Source: Tanypteryx hageni (lineage: Eukaryota; Arthropoda; Insecta; Odonata; Petaluridae). Taken from it: 64,000 nucleotides of DNA. The stretch covers positions 3,761,001-3,825,000 of the forward strand of contig CM054115.1 of the NCBI GenBank assembly GCA_028673005.1. The letters are read 5' to 3'. Below are positions 36,080 through 46,705 of this stretch, piece after piece. Made by a program: the position numbers and the translations under genes. Numbering within the stretch: the stretch's first letter is position 1; every line of letters starts with the position of its first letter. Below the pieces are notes generated by a model. That model did not search any database. It saw only the letters and a program-made list of their open reading frames with translations, and had not been told where the DNA came from.

Positions 36080-36700
36080 GACAGTGATGGCTATAAACTG
36101 TACCGTAACGATCGCGTCGGCAAAGGTAGCGGCGGTGTCGAAATCTATGTAAGAAATTATATCTCATTAATTCAACCGTTGAAGGCGTGATGTGGTGGAA
36201 TAATTCCATATGGATTACTAAATAAAAATCTTGTAATTTTCCACTATTTTATTAGGACACGACCTAGGTTTCGACGCTTAGCGTCATCATCAGGTGATCA
36301 TCACCTGATGATGACGCTAAGCGTCGAAACCTAGGTCGTGTCCTAATAAAATAATGGAAAATTACAAGATTTTTATTTAGTAATCAAATGATATCTCATC
36401 TAAAATGGTTGAAAGCAGCGAATCTAATTAAAGCAGAAGACCCGAATTTCTCTTCCTTGAGTTAAAAATCAATTCCCAGAATATATTTATGGCCACCGTA
36501 TACCGCTCACCAAAAATTGGCCACCCATCCGATATTGATGAAGTGATTGCTAATAACATGAACAAATACAATCACATAATAATTATTGGTGACTTGAATG
36601 CCAACATACAACAAATTCCGATTCAACATATTTATATAACTCCCTCAACTCCCTTGGCCTTAGTATTCTTCCGTTAAATGCAACTCACCATACTCCTACT
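36080..36700 (+). pseudogene. LINE apurinic-like endonuclease domain, split by palindromic insertion
   Basis: The first part encodes SSSTVDSDGYKLYRNDR and a GKGSGGVEIYVRN run, then is broken at about 36168. The second part resumes near 36400 and contains ATVYRSP, a hydrophobic run and GDLNAN, the conserved D and N of the endonuclease fold. Frameshifts surround both parts. It cannot encode an active enzyme. Confidence 0.75.
36168..36390. mobile_element. Palindromic insertion with two head-to-head hammerhead-like motifs
   Basis: A 173-bp palindrome (36213-36385, centre c at 36299) has 86-base arms with a single mismatch. On each strand the inner arm reads CTGATGA, a hairpin GACGC-taa-GCGTC, GAAA, CCTAGG, then TC followed by GTG. 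These are the conserved parts of a hammerhead ribozyme, with cleavage expected after the C of ggtc. One extra T sits between CTGATGA and the hairpin. The sequence atatctcat occurs at 36159-36167 and 36391-36399 and may be the target duplication of a 223-bp insertion into the LINE endonuclease. Hammerhead motifs of this kind are known from Penelope-like elements. Confidence 0.8.
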
Positions 36701-36999
36701 TCCTCTACCCTAATTCATTTAGCCGTTACCGCCAACCATGACAAGGTTCTCGCACACGGTCAACTCTCTGCTCCTGGAATCTCCCTCCACGCACGATATA
36801 ATATACATTGCCTATTCAGTAAGGTGTCCTATTCACAAGCAGAAATATATCACCTGTAGGGACTACAAAAACATCAGTAATGAAAAGTCTGCCATGCCTT
36901 GGCTATCCATTGAATATTTGGACGATATTAATGAAAAGGTCGAGACTTTCAACAACTTTATACAATCACTAATCAACACTCATGCTCCACTAAAGACTA

Positions 37000-38590
37000 A
37001 ATGAGTCTCTATGCCCCACGCACCATGGCTATCAACTGATGTCAAACAGATGATGAAGAGACATGACTATGCCTTTCGCATTTTCAAAAATACGAAAACA
37101 GCTTTCATACTGAAATTTTAAAAAATTAAGAAATAAGACAAAACAGCTCATCAGAAACTCTAAAACCAGATATATTCAATCGATAACTTGTCCTAATTCA
37201 TCACAATCTCGGTTATGGAGCAACTTGAAATTATTTGGCATTGGAAAATCTAAGGATACACAATTGCCTCCTCATATTTGCCTTGATGCACTTAACACTT
37301 TATTCACCACTCCCCCAATTCCAGATGACAACGAATTGAAACAGAAACACATAAATAACCTCCTACATCAACAATCTCCTCCAACCTCAGCATCATCACC
37401 ATTACAATTTTCCCCTGTAACACAGCTCGAAGTACTAAAATCTTTACGTAAAATTAAGTCCAGAGCACAAGGTGCCGACGAAATTCCAAACACTTTCCTT
37501 CATAAGATTATAAATTTAGTTCTACCTGTCCTCACTCATATATTCCACTGATCGCTTATGCAAAAAAAATTTCCATCGTAATGGAAACTCGCCTTAGTTC
37601 GTCCTATACCTAAGAAAATTATTTCTTCCGATATAACTGAATTTCAGCCAATCAGTCTTCTTCCTACATTATCAAAGGCATTTGAAAAGATTATACATGA
37701 ACAAATCACTTTTTCTAAACAAAAATAATATCTTTGAACCACTGCAATCGGGTTTCCGAAAATCACACAGCACAACCTAAAAATCACTGACCATATCAGA
37801 TTAGCAATGGACAAAAGTGAAGTCACTATCTTAACTCTTCTGGACTTCAGTAAAGCTTTTGACTCTGTAGATCAATACATACTTCTAGCCAAACTTCGAC
37901 TCATGAACTTCTCCTCAGATTTGTTAAACCTAATTTCCTCATACTTCAATGATCGCTATCAAAAGGTCGTAGCTGACAATCATTCTTCAAGATGGATTAA
38001 AGTGACACGAGGTGTACCAAGTGGTTCAATCCTAGACCCACTGCTATTCTCTCTATACACATATGACATATCTTCTCAGCTTGATTATTGTAAATACCAC
38101 CTCTATGCAGATGACCTCCAAATTTATATGCACTCTCCCATTATTGATGTCCCTCTCATCATTGGTCAGATGAATCATGACCTCACTTCCTTATCCAAAT
38201 GGAGCAATGCAAACTTCATATAAATTAATCCAACAAAAAGTCAGTCTATTATCATTGGGTACCCCAAACTTCTCTCCACATTAATTCCACGAAACTTCCC
38301 CCACGTTTTCTCAATAATTCTCTCATTCCTTTCCAAAAATCTGCAACTAATTTTGGGTTATTATTCAATTTTGGGTTATTATTCAACGAAACTTTGACCT
38401 GGACTGATCATATAACTAAAATATGCAATACTGTTAACAGCTCAATCCACTCGCTTAAGAAAACTAAAAGCAATGCCCATTTTTCTCTTCTCAAACAACT
38501 TATCACCGCTCTTGCCCTTCCAAACCTCGATTACTGCGATACAGTCTATCAAGATATATCTAACGAGTTATCTTTAAAATTGTGACCTTC
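37000..38590 (+). pseudogene. CR1-group LINE reverse transcriptase, frameshifted
   Basis: Readable blocks in order: pre-polymerase SLRKIKSRAQGADEIPNTFL (about 37440-37500), FQPISLLPTLSKAFEK-type region in a broken frame (37640-37700), then one frame at 37807-38223 with LLDFSKAFDSVD, GVPSGSILDPLLFSLY and HLYADDLQIY. The catalytic YADD is still present here. A thumb-like region at 38394-38585 contains NLDYCDTVYQ. At least four frame changes or stops separate the blocks. Confidence 0.85.
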
Positions 38591-39221
38591 AAAAGAGTGA
38601 CCACGTCACTCAATCTTTTCATAAGTTAGGTTGGCTGTGCCTCGAAGCTCTTAGACGTCTCCACCTCCTCACGTTTTATAAAATTAAAACTTCAAATTCC
38701 ACAGTATTGAACACTAAATTTTCCCAAATGAACTCTGTACACAACGCCAACACTAGGGGCAATAACCTTTTCTCTATTTCACATCACAGGACAGAGATCT
38801 ATAATAAATCCTCCAGGTTACAGCTTGCAGGCTATGGAACGCCCTACCTACAGGCTTCCAAAATGCAACATTTCTCCACATCTTCAAACATAAATACTTT
38901 AATTTGCTGTTCACGGCCCAAAGCTCAGGTCAACCTTAGGATTTTTTTTACCTTTTATGCAATGGATGCCTTCACTCCTCCTAACATAATTAATATTAAT
39001 TAATCCCTTAATAGGATAGTGAGTTTCTCACAACGTACTTAAACTACTATGGAGTATGTTACCTTCTAATGATATTTATATATAAATATGTATGTATATA
39101 TATATATATATATATTCCATTTTCTTCTTATAATATGCATTTTGTTATCCTCTGTATCTTTATCATATATATATTGCATGTATATTTATCTATATTACTT
39201 GAATATCTTTATTTATATATT

Positions 39222-39660
39222 TGTGACAGTATACAGCGATGCTGTATTTACAATGTTTCCTACTGTACTTACAGTTTTTATATTTTGTTGTAGTTTTCCA
39301 TGTATTTTTCATGTATATTTTATGCATAATTAATGAATTTTCATATATATTTTGTCTATGTATCTTTATTACTTGAATGGCTTTATTGTGACAGTATACA
39401 GCGATGTTGTATTTACGATGGTTCCTACTGTACTTACTGCTTTCTATATTTTGTTGTAGTTTTCCATGTATTTTTCATGTATATTTTATGCATAATTAAT
39501 GTATTTTCATCTATATTTTGTCTATGTATCTATATTTCATGCGTATATTACTTGAATGTCTTCATATGTATATTTGTTACAGTATACAGCGATGTTGTAT
39601 TTACGATGGTTCCTACTGTACTTACTGCTTACTATATTTTGTTGTACTTTTCCATTATTA
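39222..39660 (+). repeat. Tandem repeats in the LINE 3' untranslated region
   Basis: Three units each start (g)acagtatacagcgatg (39226, 39391, 39579) and contain gtatttacgatggttcctac, actgtacttac and attttgttgta-ttttcca. Spacings are 165 and 188 bases. Short open frames here simply read through the repeats. A (ta)n run precedes them at about 39094-39116. Confidence 0.85.
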
Positions 39661-39945
39661 TATATACACTATATAGGATTTTCTCAGGTTTTTCACACCC
39701 CCCTTCTCTGTGAGTGTTTTTCTGCATGGATTTTACTTGGAAGAACAAACCTGTTTATACTGAGGTTTTCCTCACAAACCTAAATCTGTCTTCACTTATA
39801 TATTTTTGTTTTGTATATTTTATATACACTTCATTGTAATACTTTAATTTTTAATATTCATTATATTGACGAAGGGTTAAATGTAAGAATAGACCTCATG
39901 GTCCAAATTTCGCCCGACTAAAGACGATTAACTATCTATCTATCC

Positions 39946-40075
39946 CATTCTACTCCCCTTTCTCTGTTTTCATCTTCCACCCTCACGCTCTCCTCACACA
40001 CTCCCTCCCTTTCTCCCTCTTTATCTTACTCCCTCCCATTCTACTCCCAGTCTCACTCCCTTAATTCACTTCTAT
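39946..40075 (+). repeat. CT-rich satellite island between two LINEs
   Basis: After (tcta)n the sequence continues as ctctgttttcatcttccacc, ctcacacactccctccc, tttctccctctttatcttac and tccctcccattctactccc. This is one and a fraction units of the roughly 100-bp CT-rich repeat seen at 21651-22830. It probably represents target DNA of the flanking LINE insertions. Confidence 0.8.
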
Positions 40076-42627
40076 TGTTTCTTCTCGGTAAATTGGTGCC
40101 AGAAAAAATATTCGAATAACAAACCTCGTGCTCCATAGCACACACCAGAAATTAAGCAAATGATGGCTCACCGTGACAATATTTTTCTCAATTAAAAAAA
40201 CTAAGACAATGACATTTTAATGAAGTATAAATCGATATGAAATAAAACCAAACAGCTTCTGAGAAATTCCTATAATAAGTTTGCACACTCAATTTCCAAT
40301 TCAAAACAATCCCCCACTACGGTTTGGAATAATTTACAAATATTTCGTATTGATAAATCTAAAGATCTCCAGCTACTATCCCATATATCTCTTGATACCC
40401 TAAACATGAGCTTCTTTTCCACACCTACCCCTATTGATGATGTTCTCAAACGTAATGCAATCCAAGAACTTTCTTTCGAGGCCGATAGATACAAGGACTT
40501 AAATGAGAATTTCAATTTCACTGCAGTTTCACAATTTGAAGTTCTTAACGCTATAAGTAAAATTAAATCTAAGGCGCAAGGTTCCAATGGAATCCCTTTT
40601 GTCAGGATAAAAAATTAATTAATGAGATTCTACCATATATTACTGATTTATAAAATAGCTCTATTTCACAAGGAAAGTTCCCATCACAGTGGAAACTTGC
40701 CTAAGTACGTCCCAATCCTAAAAAAACGAATATACCCAACATCAAAAATTTTCGGCCGATTAGTTTCCTTCCAATTTTATCTGTCCTTTGAAAAACTTGT
40801 ACATGAACAAATAATGTCATTCCTTGAGACGAATCGTTCACTAGATCCCATGCAGTCAGGATTTCGTAAGTCGCATAGTACCATTTCAGCATTACTGAAC
40901 ATTATAGATAACATTCGTTACTCTATGGATAATAGGAAATTGACCATTCTAGATCTTCTTGACTTTAGCAAAGCATTCGTCTCCTTAGATAAAGACATTC
41001 TCTTAGCAAAGCTACATTATTTAAGATTTTCAGAAATGGTAATAAGTTGTATCTCGTCCTACCTGACTGACAGAATCCAGAAAGTAATATCAAATAAGCT
41101 GTCCTCCTCTTGGATTAAATTTACCCGAGGTGGGGATCAATTTTGGGCCCCTTATTGTTCTCTCTTTACATAAATGATTGCTCTCGCATTCTTAAATACT
41201 GCAAGTATCACTTATATGCTAATGACCTTCAGATTTACCTAAGCACCACCTCTTCTCAGTTAGAGAAATCATTAGAGAAAGTGAACTATGATTTATCAAT
41301 ACTTAGTTGCTGGAGCAAAAATAATTTTCTAAACTTCAATCCGCAAAATCTCAGGCAATCTTAATGGGCTATTCTAAAATCCTTGCATCTTTTTCCTCTA
41401 AAGAACTAAAACCTCTTTCAATTTCTGATACTGCCATTCAGTCCTCCAATCATGTCAATGACCTTGGAATAACAATAAATAAAACTCTTACTTGGAACCA
41501 ACACGCTATTAAAATCAGTAAGATAGTCTACTCCTCCATTCACTTCCTTAGGCGATTAAATAACACACTTTCTTTCTTTCTCAAAAAGCAACTAGTCAAT
41601 TCTCTCATCATTCCTCATTTCGATTTTGGCGATATAGTCTTTCAGAATTTAAAACAAGAGCTCTCCGTTAAACTTCAGAGAGCGCAGAATGCCTGTGTTA
41701 AATACATATACAATCTAAAGAAATCCGATCACATCGCTGAATCTCTACTTAAACTCTCTTGGCTGAACCAAGAATCTAGAAGGCGGCTGCAGTTAATCTC
41801 GCTATTATTCCAAATTCGTAGAAATAATACGCCTCTTTACCTTTCTTCGCAATTCAACTGTATCAATACTGTTCATAATTTACATACAAGAGAAAAACAC
41901 AAACTTCTCATTTCCCACCACAGGACGAAAATCTATAATAAATCACGCACATGCACTTTCAAATAACACATTGTTATTCCTTCTAAATCTTGCCGCTAAA
42001 CTCAATTAAGTAATTTTGTAGGATAAACAAGGGTAACATATTATTTAACCTTAATGTCTTTGTGAACAAATTTTTTATTTTACTTTGTATTTTTATTTGT
42101 TTTCGTGTAAAATGTTATGATAAATAGCTACAATTGTAAAACTAGATGTATGTGTTGATTGATGTAAATGAAAATCAGCATCAATGTGACAAAGATATTT
42201 AAATGACAATAGGTTAGGATAATTTCTTTGTACATTAATCTATTTCATTTTTTTCCTCTTCACATTTTCTCCATTAAATGTAATGTAGAATGTTTATGTC
42301 TTTATATATGCATGTATGAGTTTATATTTTTATATTTGTGCATAACAATCATTCTTGTGACATATACAGTGTATTCACAGATGGCAAGTGGTTAGATGAA
42401 TTTCTTTGTACCATTATTTTATTTATTTTATGTTATCCCAACAAATGTCTTGATACATGTATATTTATGTATCTGCAGATACATTTTTTATGATTCTATA
42501 TGTGTATATGTGTTCATCAAAATCATCATCATCATTATATTGTATTGTTAAATGACAAGGGGTTAGGTGGAAGAGGAGACTGACTTAGTCTCAATCTCGC
42601 CCCAATAAAGACGTAATTCAAGTCAAT
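40076..42627 (+). mobile_element. Second CR1-group LINE, 5'-truncated and decayed
   Basis: Carries pre-polymerase, reverse transcriptase and C-terminal pieces closely related in style to the LINE ending at 39945, then an AT-rich 3' region and the tail aggggttaggtggaagagg, caatctcgccccaataaag, acgtaattcaag. No endonuclease is visible, so the copy starts inside the region before the polymerase. CT-rich DNA lies on both sides (39946-40075 and 42628-42690). Confidence 0.8.
40406..41966 (+). pseudogene. CR1-group reverse transcriptase with frameshifts and a changed catalytic motif
   Basis: Readable in three frames: AISKIKSKAQGSNGIPF (40550-40600), LDPMQSGFRKSHSTISALLN and LLDFSKAFVSLDKDILLAK (40840-41010), then a frame change at about 41130-41145 and GPLLFSLYIND. 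The active-site motif reads YANDLQIYL instead of YADD, a D to N change in a metal-binding residue. The last frame (41364-41966) carries the C-terminal domain with DLGITINKTLTWNQH and KLQRAQNACVKYIY. Confidence 0.85.
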
Positions 42628-42690
42628 TCCCTTTCTCTCTTTTCATCTTCCTCCAATTCTCCTTTAATCTCTCTTCCTCTTTTTCCCTTC
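42628..42690 (+). repeat. Short CT-rich island at the 3' end of the second LINE
   Basis: Reads ccctttctctcttttcatct then tcctccaattctcctttaa and ctctcttcctctttttccc, again resembling the roughly 100-bp CT-rich repeat. Confidence 0.7.
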
Positions 42691-42953
42691 AATAATGTAT
42701 CTATCTCTGCGTAATATAGTATGTGAATTTTTACATATTGGGACTTATATAAAACATACCTTTAAAGGAATATACACCTTCGTAAGAAACATTAGTCAAT
42801 GGTAACTATATACTTAAAAAAATCACGACATACGGAAGACGCATACAAATAATATGCATAAGGTTAATCCCCTCAAATTAAGCGATAATGGGAATTCACA
42901 TTATAGCTTACATATCTCATTGTTTAAAAACTGATAAATTTCACTTTTTCTGA
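42691..42953. other. AT-rich spacer, no gene seen
   Basis: Nothing recognisable before the TTAA at 42954. Confidence 0.5.
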
Positions 42954-44256
42954 TTAACCCTGGAATGACACACTGTGGTTTCCTACCCCTCAGTCCCCGA
43001 CATTTGGTCGTATCTCGAGTGCAGTTCCACCGGCAAGCTTCCACTCCACACTAAATAGTATTTGTTCATTTCCCAGCCCATTCAGCATCAAAATCATGCC
43101 AGTCGTGACTTGCAATTCCTTCAGTTCGCATTTAAATTTTGTCTGGGGTATGTGTCATCCCAGTGTGGCTTAATCGGTTGTATTTTTATAGTAGGTAAAA
43201 ATTATTGCCTGATCTTTTTTATTGTTTTTTGCTAGGAAATATTTCTTAGTTGTTTGTTGTAAGTAGGTAAGAAGCAAGAAGAGAGATACCTCCAAGCTTG
43301 ACCACGAAGAAGGGACATCTTTATTTGCTTTCAATCACAACAAAATATTGGTTTCGTACTCGCCTACACAAAATTAAGTTATGCTTTTTCTATCAACCCT
43401 TTATAATGATGATGCTACAACCAGTGAAACTGGAAAACCAGAAATCATGATGTTATATAATGCTACCAAAGGTTGGACTAATACATTTGATCAACTGAGC
43501 CATACCTATACCACTTCGAGAAAGACATGAAGATAGCCACTGCGATTTTTCTTTGGAATGCTTGACCAAAGCAGTGTCAACGCTATGGTACTTTACACCT
43601 TGGTTAATTGGCAACATAAGACTACAAGGAAAGAGTTTATTTTTAATTTGGATTTCAGCTTGTTGAAGCCTTACATAAAACTATGACTCCAAGTTGAAAC
43701 CAAAAGAAGACCGATTATCATCGCTATAAAAGGAATTTTGGGAGAATTACTTTCACTGGAGGACCTCACAAAATTAGAGAAACAAGTTAGATGCTCATTC
43801 TGTGACAGGATATAAAAACCAAAATCATCTGTTCCCTCTGCAAAAAAGCTATTTGCAACGATCAGAGAGGAATGCTCTGCTTATGGTGCTTGTCGAGATA
43901 TGGACAGAGTTATTGCTCTGACAAACTAACTTTCTAATGTTGAAATTGTGTCTAACTTTCGTTATTTGTTTTTCATGGTTCTCTTTATATTGTATTGCCA
44001 TTAAACATGTGCTAAGTATTTTCAGAAGAGAACATTGCATTTGTCTTACAATTAGTGATTTTATGATACAAATCTGTCTTTTTAAAACATATATCATCAT
44101 TTTAAATAAATGTGTACTTTGGTATATTGTTAGCAATATTTCTCCTCTTTCTTATTCATCAGAGTATCTAGAAATCCCAAAAAATTCATTTTAATCATTA
44201 CCAATTTTTAATAACGAAGAAATTAATTCGGGGTGTGTAGCACTCCAGTGTGTCAT
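42954..44256 (+). mobile_element. piggyBac-type DNA transposon relic
   Basis: The left end is TTAA followed by CCCTGGAATGACACACTGTG. The right end carries the matching inverted block gtagcactccagtgtgtcat (44237-44256), after which the expected outer bases and TTAA are missing or mutated. A further copy of the motif, gtgtcatcccagtgtggctt, lies at about 43152. TTAA targeting and CCC(T) termini are the hallmark of piggyBac elements, and a broken piggyBac transposase is inside (43300-43900). The element is short because the N-terminal half of the transposase gene is lost. Confidence 0.85.
43300..43900 (+). pseudogene. piggyBac transposase C-terminal half, broken
   Basis: The frame reads KPEIMMLYNATKGWTNTFDQ, then LSHTYTTSRKT, a stop, and RWPLRFFFGMLDQSSVNAMV. 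This corresponds to the last catalytic Asp region and following helices of piggyBac transposases. A cysteine-rich tail (CSFCDRI, then CSLCKKAICNDQ in another frame) follows, as in the family's C-terminal zinc-binding domain. At least two in-frame stops and one frameshift are visible. It is inactive. Confidence 0.85.
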
Positions 44257-45040
44257 AAGAGAGTGAGAAAATAGTCTTTCCAGGGATAAATGCAAATTTT
44301 CTTGCTAATTTGGTACATACTCGAATTTTCTCTCAGAGAAAAGTAAATATTATTATTTTAGAATAAGAGCGGTTTAAACCCCGATTTCATATCATAATTC
44401 TAACTAATTAAAAATGCATTTTAATAAAACTCGGCAATGATTTCTATTCGTTTCTCCTAGGGGTATTTACCAGTGCAAAAAACCGACAAACATACATTTG
44501 GATATTAGTATATATAAGAAGATTGCGTAAAATATATTCATATATTTCCAATGTTAAAAATTTTGTCTTCATTCAAATTAAATCTTCATACTTGGGTAGA
44601 TGCCTTTGGAAAGTCTCATAGTGGGTTTTCTACGACCCCCTACTATCTAATACACAATTTTAAAGAAAACTAATTAACATCTAGAAAGATGGATACTTAT
44701 ATATTATTTTTCGTCTTATTACCAATAAAGCTCACATGTCCAATAGAAAGTTATAAGAAACTTAACGTGGAACAATTGGGTTTAGTTGGCGAGATTTATT
44801 TCCTATATTTCTTAATATTAACCGTTTAAAAGGCAGATATGTTCAGCATGACAATACAAAGATAATATACACATTTCAGTAAATATTTATTAAAAATGAT
44901 TTTGAATGATCACTTTTTATCAGAGTGGAGAGTCTTATTTTAAAATATGATAAAACCAAAACAAAAACATTCCAGGTATTAATCTTGCATCCCATTCTTA
45001 TGACAACCCCAATGGTGGTATATGGTTCAATTCCACGTAC
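44257..45040. other. Intronic or intergenic AT-rich DNA
   Basis: Lies directly 3' of ZP exon 3 on the minus strand, so it is the start of the next intron if the gene is intact. I searched it by eye for the next expected ZP exon (coding for a GKGPWASEV-like run) and did not find it. Confidence 0.5.
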
Positions 45041-45196
45041 CTGAATTTGCATCCAGCATCCGACGTTGTCCCCGGCAAAATCTGCTCGCACCACGTCGAG
45101 CATGTCCACGGGAAAGGGGCGGAATGTCACGGACTTCTCGTACTGGTCATGCCAAGTGCAACGGAGCTTGCGTGCCTGATCCCACACCTCTTGGAC
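45041..45196 (-). CDS. ZP-domain protein, exon 3 (52 codons)
   Basis: Encodes VQEVWDQARKLRCTWHDQYE, then KSVTFRPFPVDMLDVVRADF and AGDNVGCWMQIQ, in one frame bounded by an acceptor (ttctcggcgcag) and a donor (cag|gtacgt). This is the middle of the ZP domain, with two of its conserved cysteines, and it is nearly invariant in insect cuticle-organising ZP proteins of the dusky/miniature group. Those are type I membrane proteins of the apical extracellular matrix. Both splice phases are 0 and match exon 2, which ends in QYDPQ. The 52-codon exon is intact with no stop. The exons for the rest of ZP, the furin-like site and membrane segment were not found in the window. Family assignment is firm; the member is uncertain. 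Confidence 0.88.
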
Positions 45197-45544
45197 CTGC
45201 GCCGAGAAAACATGGTCGTAAGATATGAAGCAGATTAATTCTAAGAGAGTATAGGATTGCATCGCCAATCCTTTAAGCGAACTAGTCATTAAATATGTGG
45301 TGCTTAATTAAAAGTAATTTACCATGAAGTCGTTTTTGGATACTTTCTTTTGGATTTGTTCAATTAACCGGTAACGTCAATTACCTACCTACAAGCTATC
45401 CTTGCATATATGTTTGCCAACTCGTTTTACAGTAAAAGGGAGCTCAATATAAAGCAAAATTGTTTCTTATCATTTTAGATGAGGTATAAGTATTATTTTA
45501 GACTACTTTTCAGATTGAAAATAGGCTTACATTTTCATCTTTGT

Positions 45545-45835
45545 GTCTGTGTATATCTGCCCTCCTATTAACTTTTGAACTAATAGACCGATTTTCATGA
45601 CACTTGGTGGAAATGTCTTGCTACTGGAACCGAGCTCCCAAGGACAGTTTTTGTTGCGAAGATTGAATGTCCCGGGTTTGATTCCAGGAACTATCCTTCT
45701 CATTTGATGTACATGGAAAATCTGAAATCCGTCGTAGAGAGTAATTTTCTCTTGTTCATTATAATATCTTAGAATTGTAATATCGGAGCGAGTTTTGTCC
45801 TATTCTCTGAGGAGAGGAATGGAAATTCTAATTTT
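45545..45835 (+). repeat. Dispersed repeat with B-box-like phrase (copy 2)
   Basis: Shares with 60118-60390 in order: tgtctgtgt, tagaccgattttcatga, acttggt or cctggta, cgagct-ccaagg, gggtttgattccaggaact, catttgatgtacatgg or tttgttttacat, aaatccgtcg, ttataatatctta and atatcgg-gcgag. The element has no protein. The gggtttgattcc phrase resembles a tRNA B-box, but no clear A-box was found. Confidence 0.75.
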
Positions 45836-46196
45836 ATAGTAGAATTGTGCTTATCTATTGTATTTCTTCGATTTCGCGTAAATACCGGCGCACAGTGGTT
45901 CCAAATCGAAAAAGCTGGCCAAAAATCATATTTGTTTTATTATGAACCACATTGTGGTTATTTTTGTCAATCTGTAAAGTGCTTGACCTCCCAAATTCAT
46001 TTTTGCCATCAATTTTACCATATCTGTTACAATTTAAGTTCCATAGAGGTACTATATGTTCGAAATTTTTGAAAAATTAAAAGAAAAATAACACAATCAT
46101 ATTCATAAGTACCTTTCCAATTAAATTTCATAAACTATTACTATGGTAAATATTACAATAGGAAATGCATAAATATCTCTAATAACGAAATTTATT

Positions 46197-46705
46197 CTAA
46201 TAGAAACGACATATTTCAAATTCATCGTCTGATTCGCTCCCTTCCTCTGAGTCCGTATCGCTCTCCGTCTCATCTATAAGTAGAAGCCCCCGAACATCAG
46301 CGGTCAAAACTTTTGCATTTTTTTGGAGGCCCAAAGGAGGTGAAAATCACAGGATCAGAGGTCAGTAGGAGTCGCCAGAAAAGACCTTAATTTGTTGCCC
46401 GCCTTGGAAATTTCCTCGTGTGCAACTCCCTAAACCCGCGGATGTCCTTATTTCGCGCTTCCATTGCCTCTTCCGATAGTTGTCCGATAAGAAGGATAGC
46501 CCTTTCTGCAATATCTGCACCATGAATGAGGACCTTATGAATTGTAGGTGGCATGTAATATTACCCATAAAAGCGAAAGTATAGTTCTGTGATGTCCTTG
46601 CAGTAGTTGGTGAATACAGGAGCGTTCAGAAAATAACCCCTGGATATGGCTTTCAAAATTACCGAAAACCGAGAAATCAGTTCCTGATTGATTCCTGAAA
46701 AAGCA
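46197..46705 (-). pseudogene. Transposon-encoded protein fragment of an unnamed arthropod repeat family
   Basis: The frame reads FSGINQELISRFSVILKAIS, NAPVFTNYCKDITELYFRFY, a TAA stop, YYMPPTIHKVLIHGADIAER, then ILLIGQLSEEAMEARNKDIR. After a one-base frameshift it continues LFWRLLLTSDPV and, after another, LLLIDETESDTDSEEGSESD before TAG. Similar arrangements (MPPTxHKxLxHG, IGQLSEEAxEARNKD, acidic tail) recur in uncharacterised arthropod proteins as far as I remember; I cannot assign an enzyme. Its position next to one inverted terminus suggests it belongs to that transposon. It has two frameshifts and one stop. Confidence 0.65.

Larger units (their letters stand above)
35350..39945 (+). mobile_element. 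CR1-group LINE, decayed, interrupted by a palindromic insertion
   Basis: Order along the element: proline- and serine-rich leader region, endonuclease remnants, reverse transcriptase remnants, tandemly repeated 3' untranslated region, then gacgaagggttaaatgtaag, actaaagacga and (tcta)n. Endonuclease motifs include YKLYRNDRVGKGSGGVEIYV (about 36100) and GDLNAN (about 36590). Reverse transcriptase motifs include LLDFSKAFDSVDQYILLAKL, GVPSGSILDPLLFSLY and YADDLQIY. Frames are broken repeatedly. CR1 group is inferred from the YADDLQIY style and the microsatellite-like 3' end without poly(A). The left boundary is uncertain by about 100 bases. Confidence 0.8.

Noticed and set aside
39069..39783. Tyr-, Ile- and Phe-rich frames with apparent membrane segments
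   Set aside because: They overlap the tandemly repeated 3' untranslated region of a LINE and a (ta)n run.
22831..45040. Remaining ZP exons (C-terminal half of the domain and membrane segment) on the minus strand
   Set aside because: I looked for the expected GKGPWA-like coding run and flanking splice sites and found none; a systematic protein-to-genome alignment would be needed to exclude a divergent short exon.
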